A DNA stretch of 64,000 nucleotides from Hyphomicrobium sp. MC1 (GTDB taxonomy: Bacteria > Pseudomonadota > Alphaproteobacteria > Rhizobiales > Hyphomicrobiaceae), in contig NC_015717.1 in assembly GCF_000253295.1 (NCBI RefSeq), positions 1,736,001 to 1,800,000 of the forward strand, in the 5' to 3' direction. The translations under genes were made by a program, and so were the position numbers. Of this stretch, positions 19,713-27,710 are shown piece by piece. Within the stretch, counting starts at the first letter, position 1. Each line of letters begins with the position of its first letter. Under the pieces are notes generated by a model that saw only the letters and a program-made list of their open reading frames with translations, made no database searches and was not told the DNA's origin.

Positions 19713-20055
19713 CAGCTACTTCCTTTGCGAATCTGCTGTCTAGCTTCACATATTCGCAAGATGCTCACCGTCGCGGCAGGCCCTTATGTGGTTAAAATGG
19801 AAAGCCGTATCAAGCACCCGTCTGCGCCGGGCGAAGACGGCAATGATGGCTATTAACCTTAACGTGGAGATCGCTTCGCTAAACCCGCAGTCGTTTGTGA
19901 GCCAGTGGCGAGATGCCCTCGATTCACAGAGCCAGTCGGGCAAGCGCGATGAATAGAGGTGATGAATAAAGATGGAGGCCGTAGGGGTATTTTGGATGTC
20001 CAGTTCGAAAAGATACTTGGTTGAAATTGTTGTGTGCCGAAAAGCATTTAGCTCA

Positions 20056-20130
20056 ATTTTCATAGCCAAATAAAGATGTCTCTTTGGATGTCCAATAGGG
20101 ACAATTGGTCATGAATTTGGCTATGAAATT
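20056..20130. repeat. Long nested inverted repeat
   Basis: The left arm (20059-20072) TTTCATAGCCAAAT is the exact reverse complement of the right arm (20115-20128) ATTTGGCTATGAAA. The 42-base spacer contains a smaller CCAAT/ATTGG pair. The sequence TTTGGATGTCCA in the spacer also occurs about 95 bases upstream. It may be a protein-binding site, a cruciform or the scar of a small mobile element at the boundary between the island and the metabolic block. Confidence 0.7.
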
Positions 20131-20266
20131 AGCCCTTGGAGACATACCAAGGACCGGACAGCTCGGTTCTTGCAGCGCCAGCGTGCTCGCCTTCGTCGTC
20201 GACGCTATCGGCGCGGGGCGATACGGCAGGGCACCCGCTGGATGATACCGGCTTCTTTTTCCTCTT

Positions 20267-20346
20267 AGAGCTTAGCCGTGCCGAGCCAAGCGTCTTGAGG
20301 CCGGCACGCTCAAGCTCTAGCCTTGGCTTCGATCTTGATTTTTTTG
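20267..20346 (+). promoter_or_regulatory. Structured leader with competing hairpins upstream of the ferritin-like gene
   Basis: AGAGCTT (20267-20273) pairs with AAGCTCT (20312-20318), and CGTGCCG (20277-20283) with CGGCACG (20302-20308), giving a two-part stem. In its loop AGCCAAG (20284-20290) can pair with CTTGGCT (20322-20328) just past the stem, a pseudoknot-type arrangement. CTTGAG (20294-20299) can pair with CTCAAG (20309-20314), which competes with the main stem. A run of seven T follows, then the ribosome-binding site and ATG at 20364. This layout suits an attenuator or riboswitch, but a structured intergenic repeat is also possible. Confidence 0.45.
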
Positions 20347-20363
20347 GTGAGGGGCAGGTCGTC

Positions 20364-20852
20364 ATGTCTGTCGATACATCGGGCGATTATCTGAGCCGTG
20401 TCGAGCGTGCCTACCAGGGCGAAGTCTACGGCGAGGCGCTCTATCGCGGCATTGCGGAGGCTCTCGATGATCCGGAGCGGGCGGAAAAATGGCGGGTGCT
20501 AGCCGAGCTTGAGGTCGTGATCAAGGCCCGCATGCGCGATCTGGTGGCGAAGCTCGGCGGGGATACGGCCGAGAGCGAGGTCTTCCGGCAGAAGGGCGTC
20601 AATAATGTGCAGAAGTACGTCAGCCTGCACTGGACCGACTTCATGGCGCTTTACAGCAAGGAACTGGTGCCGGTCATCGCTCGCTATGGCGAGCTTGAGC
20701 AGCTGTGCGCTCCCGAAGATGCCAAGACCTTACGATTTCTGACCGAGCACGAGGTCGTTACGAAAGCCTTTTGTGACCTCGAGCTCGCAGGGCAGCCGGA
20801 CATTTCGATTGCGCCAACAGTGGCCCTTATCGCGGCGATGCGGGCAGCATAA
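20364..20852 (+). CDS. Ferritin-like helical protein upstream of sarcosine oxidase
   Basis: The 162-residue product begins MSVDTSGDYLSRVERAYQGE and is almost entirely helical, in four long segments. Helix 1 carries GEVYGEALY, helix 2 VLAELEVVIKARM, helix 3 WTDFMALYSKELV, and helix 4 FLTEHEVVTKAF. Glutamates and a histidine at i/i+3 spacing fit a ferritin/rubrerythrin-like four-helix bundle with a possible di-metal site. The start at 20364 follows GAGGGGC; the frame is open further upstream, but that part overlaps the structured leader. It ends 202 bases before soxB on the same strand. A role in handling oxidative by-products or iron near the sarcosine oxidase is inferred from position only. 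Confidence 0.65.
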   Translation: MSVDTSGDYLSRVERAYQGEVYGEALYRGIAEALDDPERAEKWRVLAELEVVIKARMRDLVAKLGGDTAESEVFRQKGVNNVQKYVSLHWTDFMALYSKELVPVIARYGELEQLCAPEDAKTLRFLTEHEVVTKAFCDLELAGQPDISIAPTVALIAAMRAA

Positions 20853-21054
20853 TCCGCATGGGCGATATGTAGCCGGTTCAATGCGTTAGGTAGTCCTCGG
20901 ACCTTTGACCAAGGCAGCCGTTGTGACATGTCGTAATTAGCAAAATTCGCGTCTTCCCTGGAAGGCCGATATTCGGCGCGGTCGTCTAACTCTCTGTCCG
21001 TGCCCGAAGAAGCCGCGCCACGTTCGCGTCGGGCCATATCGTCGGGGAATTGCG

Positions 21055-22308
21055 ATGAAGAAGGACTACTCGATCTGGTCGCTTTTCGCGAAAGGTCTCG
21101 GCCACAACGAAGGCTGGGATCCAGCGTGGCGCAGCGCGGACCCTAAGCCCTCTTATAACGTCATAATCGTTGGTGCCGGCGGGCACGGGCTTGCGACGGC
21201 CTACTATCTGGCGAAAGAGCACGGCATTCGCGACATCGCCGTCATCGAGAAGGGATATCTCGGTGGCGGTAACACGGCGCGCAACACGACGATCGTTCGT
21301 TCCAACTATTTGTGGGACGAAGCAACGATGCTCTACGAGCATGCGTTGAAGCTGTGGGAAGGTCTTACCGAGGATCTGAACTTCAACGTGATGTTCAGCC
21401 AGCGCGGCGTCTTCAATCTCGGGCATACACTGCAAGATATGCGCGACATCGAGCGGCGCGTGAACGCGAACATCCTGAACGGCATTGACGCGCAAATGCT
21501 CGACACAGCGCAAGTCAAGCGGATGATTCCGATCCTCAATACGTCGAAGAACGCACGTTACCCTGTGCTTGGCGCGAGCTATCAACCGCGCGCCGGCGTC
21601 GCGCGCCACGATGCGGTGGCGTGGGGCTTTGCGCGAGCGGCCAGCAAGTATGGCGTCGACATCGTCGAGAATTGCGAAGTCGTCGGCATGGATATTGTCA
21701 ACGGTCGCATTCAGGGACTTGAGACGACGCGCGGTCCGATCCGAGCCGAACGGGTCGGCTGCGTGGCTTCCGGCCATTCCTCCGTGCTGGCGAAAATGGC
21801 TGGCATCCGGCTGCCGATCGAAAGTCATCCGCTGCAGGCATTCGTATCGGAATCGATGAAGCCGGTGCTCGACACGGTGGTTATGTCGAATGCGGTTCAT
21901 GGATATGCAAGCCAGTCCGACAAGGGCGAGCTTGTCATCGGCGCGGGTATCGATTCCTATACAAGTTATACGCAGCGCGGCAGTCCGCACATCATCGAGC
22001 ACACCGCCGCGGCGATCATTGAGATGTTCCCGATTTTCTCGCGCGTTCGGATGAACAGACAGTGGGGCGGCATCGTCGATACGACGCCGGACGCCTGTCC
22101 CATCATCAGCAAGACGAAAGTAAAGGGCCTATACTTCAATTGCGGTTGGGGCACGGGCGGCTTCAAGGCGACGCCAGGCTCCGGCAACGTCTTCGCGCAC
22201 ACGATTGCGAAAGACGATCCGCATCCGCTTAACAAGGCCTTCAGCCTCGATCGCTTCGCGACGGGACATCTGATCGACGAGCACGGCGCCGCTGCTGTCG
22301 CACACTAA
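21055..22308 (+). CDS. soxB: Sarcosine oxidase, beta subunit
   Basis: This is the FAD-binding subunit of heterotetrameric sarcosine oxidase, which oxidatively demethylates sarcosine to glycine with H2O2 formation. The C1 unit passes to tetrahydrofolate or leaves as formaldehyde. The 417-residue length is normal. A dinucleotide-binding GAGGHG is at residues 40-45 (VIIVGAGGHGLATAYYLAKE), followed by EKGYLGGGNTARN and a C-terminal CGWGTGGFKATPGSG. SoxBDAG follow each other in the standard order. Start: ATG 21055 after GGGGAATTGCG. The 202-base gap upstream may hold the promoter of the whole operon. Confidence 0.97.
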   Translation: MKKDYSIWSLFAKGLGHNEGWDPAWRSADPKPSYNVIIVGAGGHGLATAYYLAKEHGIRDIAVIEKGYLGGGNTARNTTIVRSNYLWDEATMLYEHALKLWEGLTEDLNFNVMFSQRGVFNLGHTLQDMRDIERRVNANILNGIDAQMLDTAQVKRMIPILNTSKNARYPVLGASYQPRAGVARHDAVAWGFARAASKYGVDIVENCEVVGMDIVNGRIQGLETTRGPIRAERVGCVASGHSSVLAKMAGIRLPIESHPLQAFVSESMKPVLDTVVMSNAVHGYASQSDKGELVIGAGIDSYTSYTQRGSPHIIEHTAAAIIEMFPIFSRVRMNRQWGGIVDTTPDACPIISKTKVKGLYFNCGWGTGGFKATPGSGNVFAHTIAKDDPHPLNKAFSLDRFATGHLIDEHGAAAVAH

Positions 22309-22322
22309 TTCGGGATAATTCG

Positions 22323-22622
22323 ATGTTCGTTCTGTTCTGCCCGCACTGCCAGGAAAAACGCGAGGAAGAGGAGTTCGGGTATGCGGGCGAAGCATTTCGC
22401 ATTCGCCCGCCAACGCCTGAGACAGTCAGCGATGAAGCCTGGGGCGACTACCTCTTCATGCGGACCAATCCGAAAGGCTGGCATTGGGAGCTGTGGTCGC
22501 ACGCAACCGGGTGCCGGAAGTTTTTAGTTGTGAAGCGCAATACTGCGACGAACACCATAGCAGGCTCTTGGACGCTTGCCGAAGGCCGCAAGGCCTATGA
22601 TGCGGAAGGCGGCGCGCAATGA
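22323..22622 (+). CDS. soxD: Sarcosine oxidase, delta subunit
   Basis: This 99-residue small subunit of heterotetrameric sarcosine oxidase binds zinc and stabilises the complex. It opens MFVLFCPHCQEKREEEEFGY, whose CPHC is half of the zinc site, and further on has HATGCRKFLVVKRNT, which contributes the remaining ligands. It starts 14 bases after soxB and overlaps soxA by the ATGA at 22619-22622, indicating coupled translation. Confidence 0.95.
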   Translation: MFVLFCPHCQEKREEEEFGYAGEAFRIRPPTPETVSDEAWGDYLFMRTNPKGWHWELWSHATGCRKFLVVKRNTATNTIAGSWTLAEGRKAYDAEGGAQ

Positions 22623-25600
22623 CGGATTATCGCGTCAAGCATGCCAATGCCCGTGTCGATTTCGAGCGCCCGCTGTCGTTCTCGTTCGATGGCAAGTCCT
22701 ACACCGGATATGCTGGCGATACACTGGCCTCGGCGTTGCTGGCCAATGGCGTGCGCATGATCGGCCGCAGCTTCAAGTACGGGCGGCCACGCGGCATTGT
22801 CGGCGCTGGACCGGAAGAGCCGAATGCGCTGACGCAGGTCGAGACTGGCGCGCTGACGATTCCAAATCTCAAGGCCACGCAGGTTGAGCTGTACGATCAA
22901 TTGATCGCCCGGCGCACGACCGGCTATCCGACCTTGGAGTTCGATCTCAAGAGTTTCTGCGGGCCTTTCGCGCGCTTCATGCCCGCAGGCTTCTACTACA
23001 AGACGTTTCAAAATCAGAAGCTCTGGCCGCGCTTCGAACACATCATCCGGCAGGCTGCGGGTTACGGCTCGGCGCCGGAAGAGGCCGATAGCGAAAGCTA
23101 CGATCATCGCAACAGCCATGCCCAGGTCGTCATCGTCGGCGGCGGAGCCTGTGGGTTGCTGGCGGCGCTCGATGCCGGGCGCGCGGGGCTGGACGTCGTG
23201 CTTCTTGATGAACAAAACGAGCTGGGTGGATGGCTATTGTCATCCCCGAACACGGTCATCTGCGGTGAATCGGCGGCCGCGTGGCTGAAGGCGATCATCG
23301 GCGAGCTGCAGAGCCTCGCCAATGTGAAGGTCATGACGCGGACAAGCGCGTTTGCTCTTCATGACATGAACCTGATCATGGCCGTCGAGCAACTTCAGGA
23401 TCATCTGCCGTTGAAAGACCGCGATGAGGCGAAGCCGCGGCAGAGGCTGCATCGCATTCGGGCAGAACGCATTCTGCTGGCGACAGGCGCCATCGAGCGG
23501 CCGCTGGTGTTCGGCAACAACGATCTGCCGGGTATTCTGACGGCCTCGGCTTTGACGAGCTATCTCAATCGCTATGGCGTCGCGGTTGGCAAGCGCGTGC
23601 TTTTGCAGACGAGCAACGATTACGCCTACCAAGGGGCTTGCGATCTGGCGCGCGCCGGGTGCTCGGTCGTGCTTGCCGATACGCGAATGCAGCCGAACAC
23701 CACTTGGGAGCAACGCGCCCACGCAGCAGGTGTCGATGTCCGACCGGGATGTGGGATTGCGGTGGCGCATGGCGGTATGGCGGTCAAGGCCGCGCAACTC
23801 GTGAAGCTCGACGGCAACCACAACGCCGTTGCAGGGCAGGGCGCGTCGTTCGAGTGTGATGCGCTGGGAAGCTCCGGCGGTTTATCACCGACAGTGCATC
23901 TTTATTGCCATGACGGCGGCCGTCCATATTGGGACGAAAGCAAGCTGGCGTTCGTCGCGCCTGCGATGGGGCGTACCGCTGCTGGTATCTATTGTGCCGG
24001 CGCGATCACGGGAACGTTCGGACTGCAGGCGGCCCTGACGGAAGCCGAAAAGGTGACGGCTGCATTGATTGCCTCCTTTGGCGAGGAGCCGGCCGCCGAA
24101 ACGCGGAGCCTGGAAACCGATGAGCCGGAGGCCACACCGGCGCGACGGATCTTCCGTGTTCCGGATGGCATGCCGGAAGGACATGGCAAGAAGGCGTTCG
24201 TCGATTTCCAAAATGATGTGTCAGCGGCCGATATTCATCTTGCCGTGCGCGAGAACTATCGCTCGATCGAGCACATCAAGCGCTATACGGCCCTGGGGTT
24301 CGGGACGGATCAAGGTAAGCTATCGAACGTCAACGGTTTTGCAATCGCAGCGGATGCGCTCGGCAAAAGTATTCCTGAGGTTGGCACGACGACGTATCGT
24401 CCGGCCTACACGCCAGTAACGTTCGGAACGCTGGCCGGCGCGAACGAGGGTGAGACGTTCGAGCCACGGCGCACGACGGCGATGCATGCTTCGCACGTGG
24501 CGCGCGGTGCGGTGTGCGAAGACGTTGGGCAGTGGCTCCGGCCGCAATATTTTCTTCGTCGCGGCGAAGATCAGGACGCTGCCGTGCGTCGGGAATGTCT
24601 GGCCGCTCGCCGCGGCGTCGGCATCATGGATGCCTCGACGCTCGGCAAGATCGACCTTCAGGGTAAGGACATCCGCGAATTCCTCAATCGCGTCTATGCG
24701 AATGCGTGGACGCAGCTCGCGCCGGGCAAGTGCCGTTACGGCTTGATGCTCGATGAGAACGGCATGGTAATGGACGACGGTGTCACGGCGTGCGTCGCGG
24801 ACGATCATTTCCTGATGACGACGACGACGGGAGGTGCTGCGCGCGTGCTCACGTGGCTGGAGAACTGGCACCAGACCGAGTGGCCAGAGCTTGATGTCTA
24901 TATGACGTCGGTCACCGATCATTGGGCGACAGCCGCCGTGGTTGGGCCGAAGAGCCGCGAGGTGCTGGCGAAGGTCTGCACTGATATCGATCTTTCGCCG
25001 TCGGCATTCAAATTCATGGACTGGCGCGAAGGGACGGTCGCGGGCGTTCCGGCCCGCGTGTTCCGGATCAGCTTTTCGGGCGAGCTGGCATTCGAAGTGA
25101 ATGTCGATGCAAGCTATGGCCGTCATGTCTGGGAAGCGCTGATGGCCGCGGGAGACGAATTCGGCATCACGCCCTATGGCACAGATGCCATGCACGTGCT
25201 GCGCGCCGAGAAAGGTTTCATCATCGTTGGCCAGGATACGGACGGTTCGCAGACGCCATTCGATCTGGACATGGCATGGGCCGTGTCGATGAAGAAGCCG
25301 TTCAGCTTTATCGGCAAACGGTCGTTTGCGCGCAGCGATACGGCCGCGCCGAACCGCAAGCAGCTCGTCGGTTTGCTGACAGATGATCCGACTGTAGTTC
25401 TGGCCGAAGGGGCGCAAATCATCGAGCAACCTGATGTGACGCCGCCTGTCGCGATGTTAGGTCATGTGACGTCGAGCTATTTCAGTGCCGAGCTTGGCCG
25501 GTCGATAGCAATGGCCGTCGTGCGCGATGGCATCAACCGGCGAGGGGACGACGGTCGGAGCGCCGGGCGCGATACGTTGTTTGCATATGCAGGCGGCAAG

Positions 25601-25666
25601 ACGCACAAAGTGAAACTGGTGTCACCCGTTTTCGTCGATCCGAAGGGAGAGCGGCAGAATGGCTGA
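22619..25666 (+). CDS. soxA: Sarcosine oxidase, alpha subunit
   Basis: The 1015-residue large subunit has the usual three-part layout. A 2Fe-2S-ferredoxin-like N-terminal fold comes first (residues about 15-100, GDTLASALLANGVRMIGRSF, without cluster cysteines, as in the family). An NAD-binding pyridine-nucleotide oxidoreductase region follows, starting VVIVGGGACG near residue 170. From about residue 620 comes a C-terminal aminomethyltransferase-like (GcvT) domain that handles the methylene group on folate. With SoxB, SoxD and SoxG it turns sarcosine into glycine. It overlaps soxD and soxG by a few bases. Confidence 0.97.
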   Translation: MTDYRVKHANARVDFERPLSFSFDGKSYTGYAGDTLASALLANGVRMIGRSFKYGRPRGIVGAGPEEPNALTQVETGALTIPNLKATQVELYDQLIARRTTGYPTLEFDLKSFCGPFARFMPAGFYYKTFQNQKLWPRFEHIIRQAAGYGSAPEEADSESYDHRNSHAQVVIVGGGACGLLAALDAGRAGLDVVLLDEQNELGGWLLSSPNTVICGESAAAWLKAIIGELQSLANVKVMTRTSAFALHDMNLIMAVEQLQDHLPLKDRDEAKPRQRLHRIRAERILLATGAIERPLVFGNNDLPGILTASALTSYLNRYGVAVGKRVLLQTSNDYAYQGACDLARAGCSVVLADTRMQPNTTWEQRAHAAGVDVRPGCGIAVAHGGMAVKAAQLVKLDGNHNAVAGQGASFECDALGSSGGLSPTVHLYCHDGGRPYWDESKLAFVAPAMGRTAAGIYCAGAITGTFGLQAALTEAEKVTAALIASFGEEPAAETRSLETDEPEATPARRIFRVPDGMPEGHGKKAFVDFQNDVSAADIHLAVRENYRSIEHIKRYTALGFGTDQGKLSNVNGFAIAADALGKSIPEVGTTTYRPAYTPVTFGTLAGANEGETFEPRRTTAMHASHVARGAVCEDVGQWLRPQYFLRRGEDQDAAVRRECLAARRGVGIMDASTLGKIDLQGKDIREFLNRVYANAWTQLAPGKCRYGLMLDENGMVMDDGVTACVADDHFLMTTTTGGAARVLTWLENWHQTEWPELDVYMTSVTDHWATAAVVGPKSREVLAKVCTDIDLSPSAFKFMDWREGTVAGVPARVFRISFSGELAFEVNVDASYGRHVWEALMAAGDEFGITPYGTDAMHVLRAEKGFIIVGQDTDGSQTPFDLDMAWAVSMKKPFSFIGKRSFARSDTAAPNRKQLVGLLTDDPTVVLAEGAQIIEQPDVTPPVAMLGHVTSSYFSAELGRSIAMAVVRDGINRRGDDGRSAGRDTLFAYAGGKTHKVKLVSPVFVDPKGERQNG

Positions 25667-26291
25667 GCCGACCATGCAATCGCCGCTTCATGCTTTCGAT
25701 CTTGCGGCTCAGGCGCAGCCCGCTGACGACGTTCGCGGTGTGTGGGCGAATGAAATTCCGCTGCTGGGGTATGTCAGCCTGCGGGGCAACTCCGCAGATC
25801 CGGCCTTCGTCGAGAAGGTGTCGACGGCGATCGGCGTTCCGCTTCCGGTCGATCCGTGTACGTTCACCGTGGCTAATGGGGTGAAAGTGCTGTGGATCTC
25901 GCCGGATGAGTGGATGGTCGTTTGCGCACGGTCCCGGCTGGGTGAGCTGATTGCCGCCCTCAAGGCCGGTCTTCAGGGGATCAGAAGCCAGGTCGCAGAC
26001 AATTCTGGCGGGTGCACACAGGTTCTGCTTCAGGGCCTGAACGCGCTCGACGTACTTCAGCACGCCAGCGTTTACAATTTTGCGGCCTTGCAGCCTGGAC
26101 GGGTTGTCGGGACGACGTTCGGTAAATCATCCGTCTATGCCTATCGTTCGGGCAATGGCTTCTGCCTTTTAATGCGCCGCAGTTTCGCCGACTATATTTG
26201 GCGCTATCTTGCCCGCGCCGCGGCGCCGTATGGACTGGGGATTGCCGCTATCGAGGCAACGGGCCACGCCGGGGATGGAGTGGCAGGATGA
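25659..26291 (+). CDS. soxG: Sarcosine oxidase, gamma subunit
   Basis: The 210-residue product is SoxG, a structural subunit with a GcvT-like fold that packs against SoxA. Typical family segments are LWISPDEWMVV near residue 90, LLQGLNALDVLQ near residue 125 and FCLLMRRSFADYIWRYL near residue 175. It starts eight bases inside the end of soxA and ends overlapping sdaA by ATGA, so all five genes are translationally coupled. Confidence 0.93.
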   Translation: MAEPTMQSPLHAFDLAAQAQPADDVRGVWANEIPLLGYVSLRGNSADPAFVEKVSTAIGVPLPVDPCTFTVANGVKVLWISPDEWMVVCARSRLGELIAALKAGLQGIRSQVADNSGGCTQVLLQGLNALDVLQHASVYNFAALQPGRVVGTTFGKSSVYAYRSGNGFCLLMRRSFADYIWRYLARAAAPYGLGIAAIEATGHAGDGVAG

Positions 26292-27685
26292 ACTACAGCG
26301 TCTTCGAAGTTTTTCGCATTGGGATTGGCCCATCAAGCTCGCATACGGTCGGGCCGATGAGCGCAGTCAACAGTTTTATCGCGGAGCTTCGGACGGCGAA
26401 CCTGATGCACTTGGTTGAACGCGTTGTCGTCGATCTTTATGGATCTCTGGCGTTGACGGGCGTCGGCCACGCGACCGATTTTGCCGTCATCGGCGGTTTG
26501 CTCGGCGAAACGCCGGAAGACGCGGACCCTGCAACGCTGGCGCAACGCGTCGATGATGTCCGGCGAACGAAACGTCTGGCGTTCGGCGGTGAAGGCGATA
26601 TTGCCTTTACACCCGAAACGGACCTTCTGTTCCATCGCGATAAGATGCTCAGCGAGCATCCGAACGGTATGATCATCGAGGCGTTCGACGCGCTTGGCGT
26701 TTCGCTCTACCGAAACACCTATTTCTCAATCGGCGGCGGTGCCGTTCTCGATAAGGCGGCGCTGATTGCAAGTCGCAGCACGGATGAGGTTCCGCATCGG
26801 CCAGTGCGCTATGCCTTCAGTAGTGCGAAGGAGCTTCTCGCGCTCTGTCAGCGCCACAACCTGACGATCGCCGAGATCGTCTGGCGCAATGAGCTTGCCT
26901 ACCAGGACGAAGCTGCGACCCGAGCCAAGGTTTTGAAAGTCTGGCAGGTGATGAACGATTGTCTGCAGCGCGGGCTTGCGACAGAGGGCGTTCTGCCTGG
27001 TGGTCTCAGAGTGAAGCGTCGTGCCCCGGCGCTCTATCGGCAGGCGAGCGATGTCGATGGTAAGCTCACGGCTGATTTTCGCGCGATGGATATGGTCAGC
27101 GCTTTCGCCATAGCCGTCAACGAAGAGAACGCGGCGGGCGGGCGCGTGGTGACGGCGCCGACCAATGGTTCGGCAGGCGTCATTCCGGCGGTGCTTGCCT
27201 ATTATACGCGCTTTTGCGATGCGGCGCCCGATGCCGACGCCCGTGACGATCATATCGTCACCTTCCTGCTGACGGCAGCGGGCATCGGCATGCTCTACAA
27301 GAAGAACGCTTCGATTTCTGCCGCAGAGATGGGCTGCCAGGGTGAGATCGGTGTCTCTTGCTCGATGGCGGCCGCCGGGCTTGCCGCCGTTATGGGAGCT
27401 ACGGCAGAGCAGATTGAGAACGCGGCCGAGATCGGCATGGAACACAATCTCGGCATGACCTGTGATCCGATCGGCGGCCTGGTGCAGGTGCCGTGCATCG
27501 AGCGCAACAGCATGGGTGCGATGAAAGCGATCAACGCCGCGCGCCTCGCAATGATGGATGACGGCGGGCACCTCGTTTCGCTTGACGCTGTGATCGAGAC
27601 GATGCGGCAGACCGGTCACGATTTGCAATCGAAATACAAAGAAACGTCGCTTGGCGGCCTCGCCGCGACGGTCGTTTATTGTTGA
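26288..27685 (+). CDS. sdaA: L-serine ammonia-lyase (single-chain, Fe-S)
   Basis: This 465-residue enzyme deaminates L-serine to pyruvate and ammonia, disposing of the serine made from betaine-derived glycine plus a C1 unit. The alpha and beta regions of the bacterial enzyme are in one chain. The N terminus has YSVFEVFRIGIGPSSSHTVG, which is diagnostic, and the C-terminal half has the cysteines of the labile 4Fe-4S cluster (MGCQGEIGVSCSMAAAG, and CDPIGGLVQVPCIERN). The ATG at 26288 overlaps the soxG stop; a longer frame upstream is antisense-like noise. In the serine-cycle methylotroph context it may tie amine degradation to central metabolism. Confidence 0.96.
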   Translation: MNYSVFEVFRIGIGPSSSHTVGPMSAVNSFIAELRTANLMHLVERVVVDLYGSLALTGVGHATDFAVIGGLLGETPEDADPATLAQRVDDVRRTKRLAFGGEGDIAFTPETDLLFHRDKMLSEHPNGMIIEAFDALGVSLYRNTYFSIGGGAVLDKAALIASRSTDEVPHRPVRYAFSSAKELLALCQRHNLTIAEIVWRNELAYQDEAATRAKVLKVWQVMNDCLQRGLATEGVLPGGLRVKRRAPALYRQASDVDGKLTADFRAMDMVSAFAIAVNEENAAGGRVVTAPTNGSAGVIPAVLAYYTRFCDAAPDADARDDHIVTFLLTAAGIGMLYKKNASISAAEMGCQGEIGVSCSMAAAGLAAVMGATAEQIENAAEIGMEHNLGMTCDPIGGLVQVPCIERNSMGAMKAINAARLAMMDDGGHLVSLDAVIETMRQTGHDLQSKYKETSLGGLAATVVYC

Positions 27686-27710
27686 CGCGAAGCGGCGCAA
27701 GGATCAGGCG

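Noticed and set aside
20100..20363. Glycine riboswitch upstream of the sox operon
   Set aside because: The conserved glycine-aptamer core could not be found; the folded leader has a different layout.
20986..22002. A 338-codon minus-strand frame opposite soxB
   Set aside because: Antisense shadow of soxB with His/Arg-rich composition and no ribosome-binding site.
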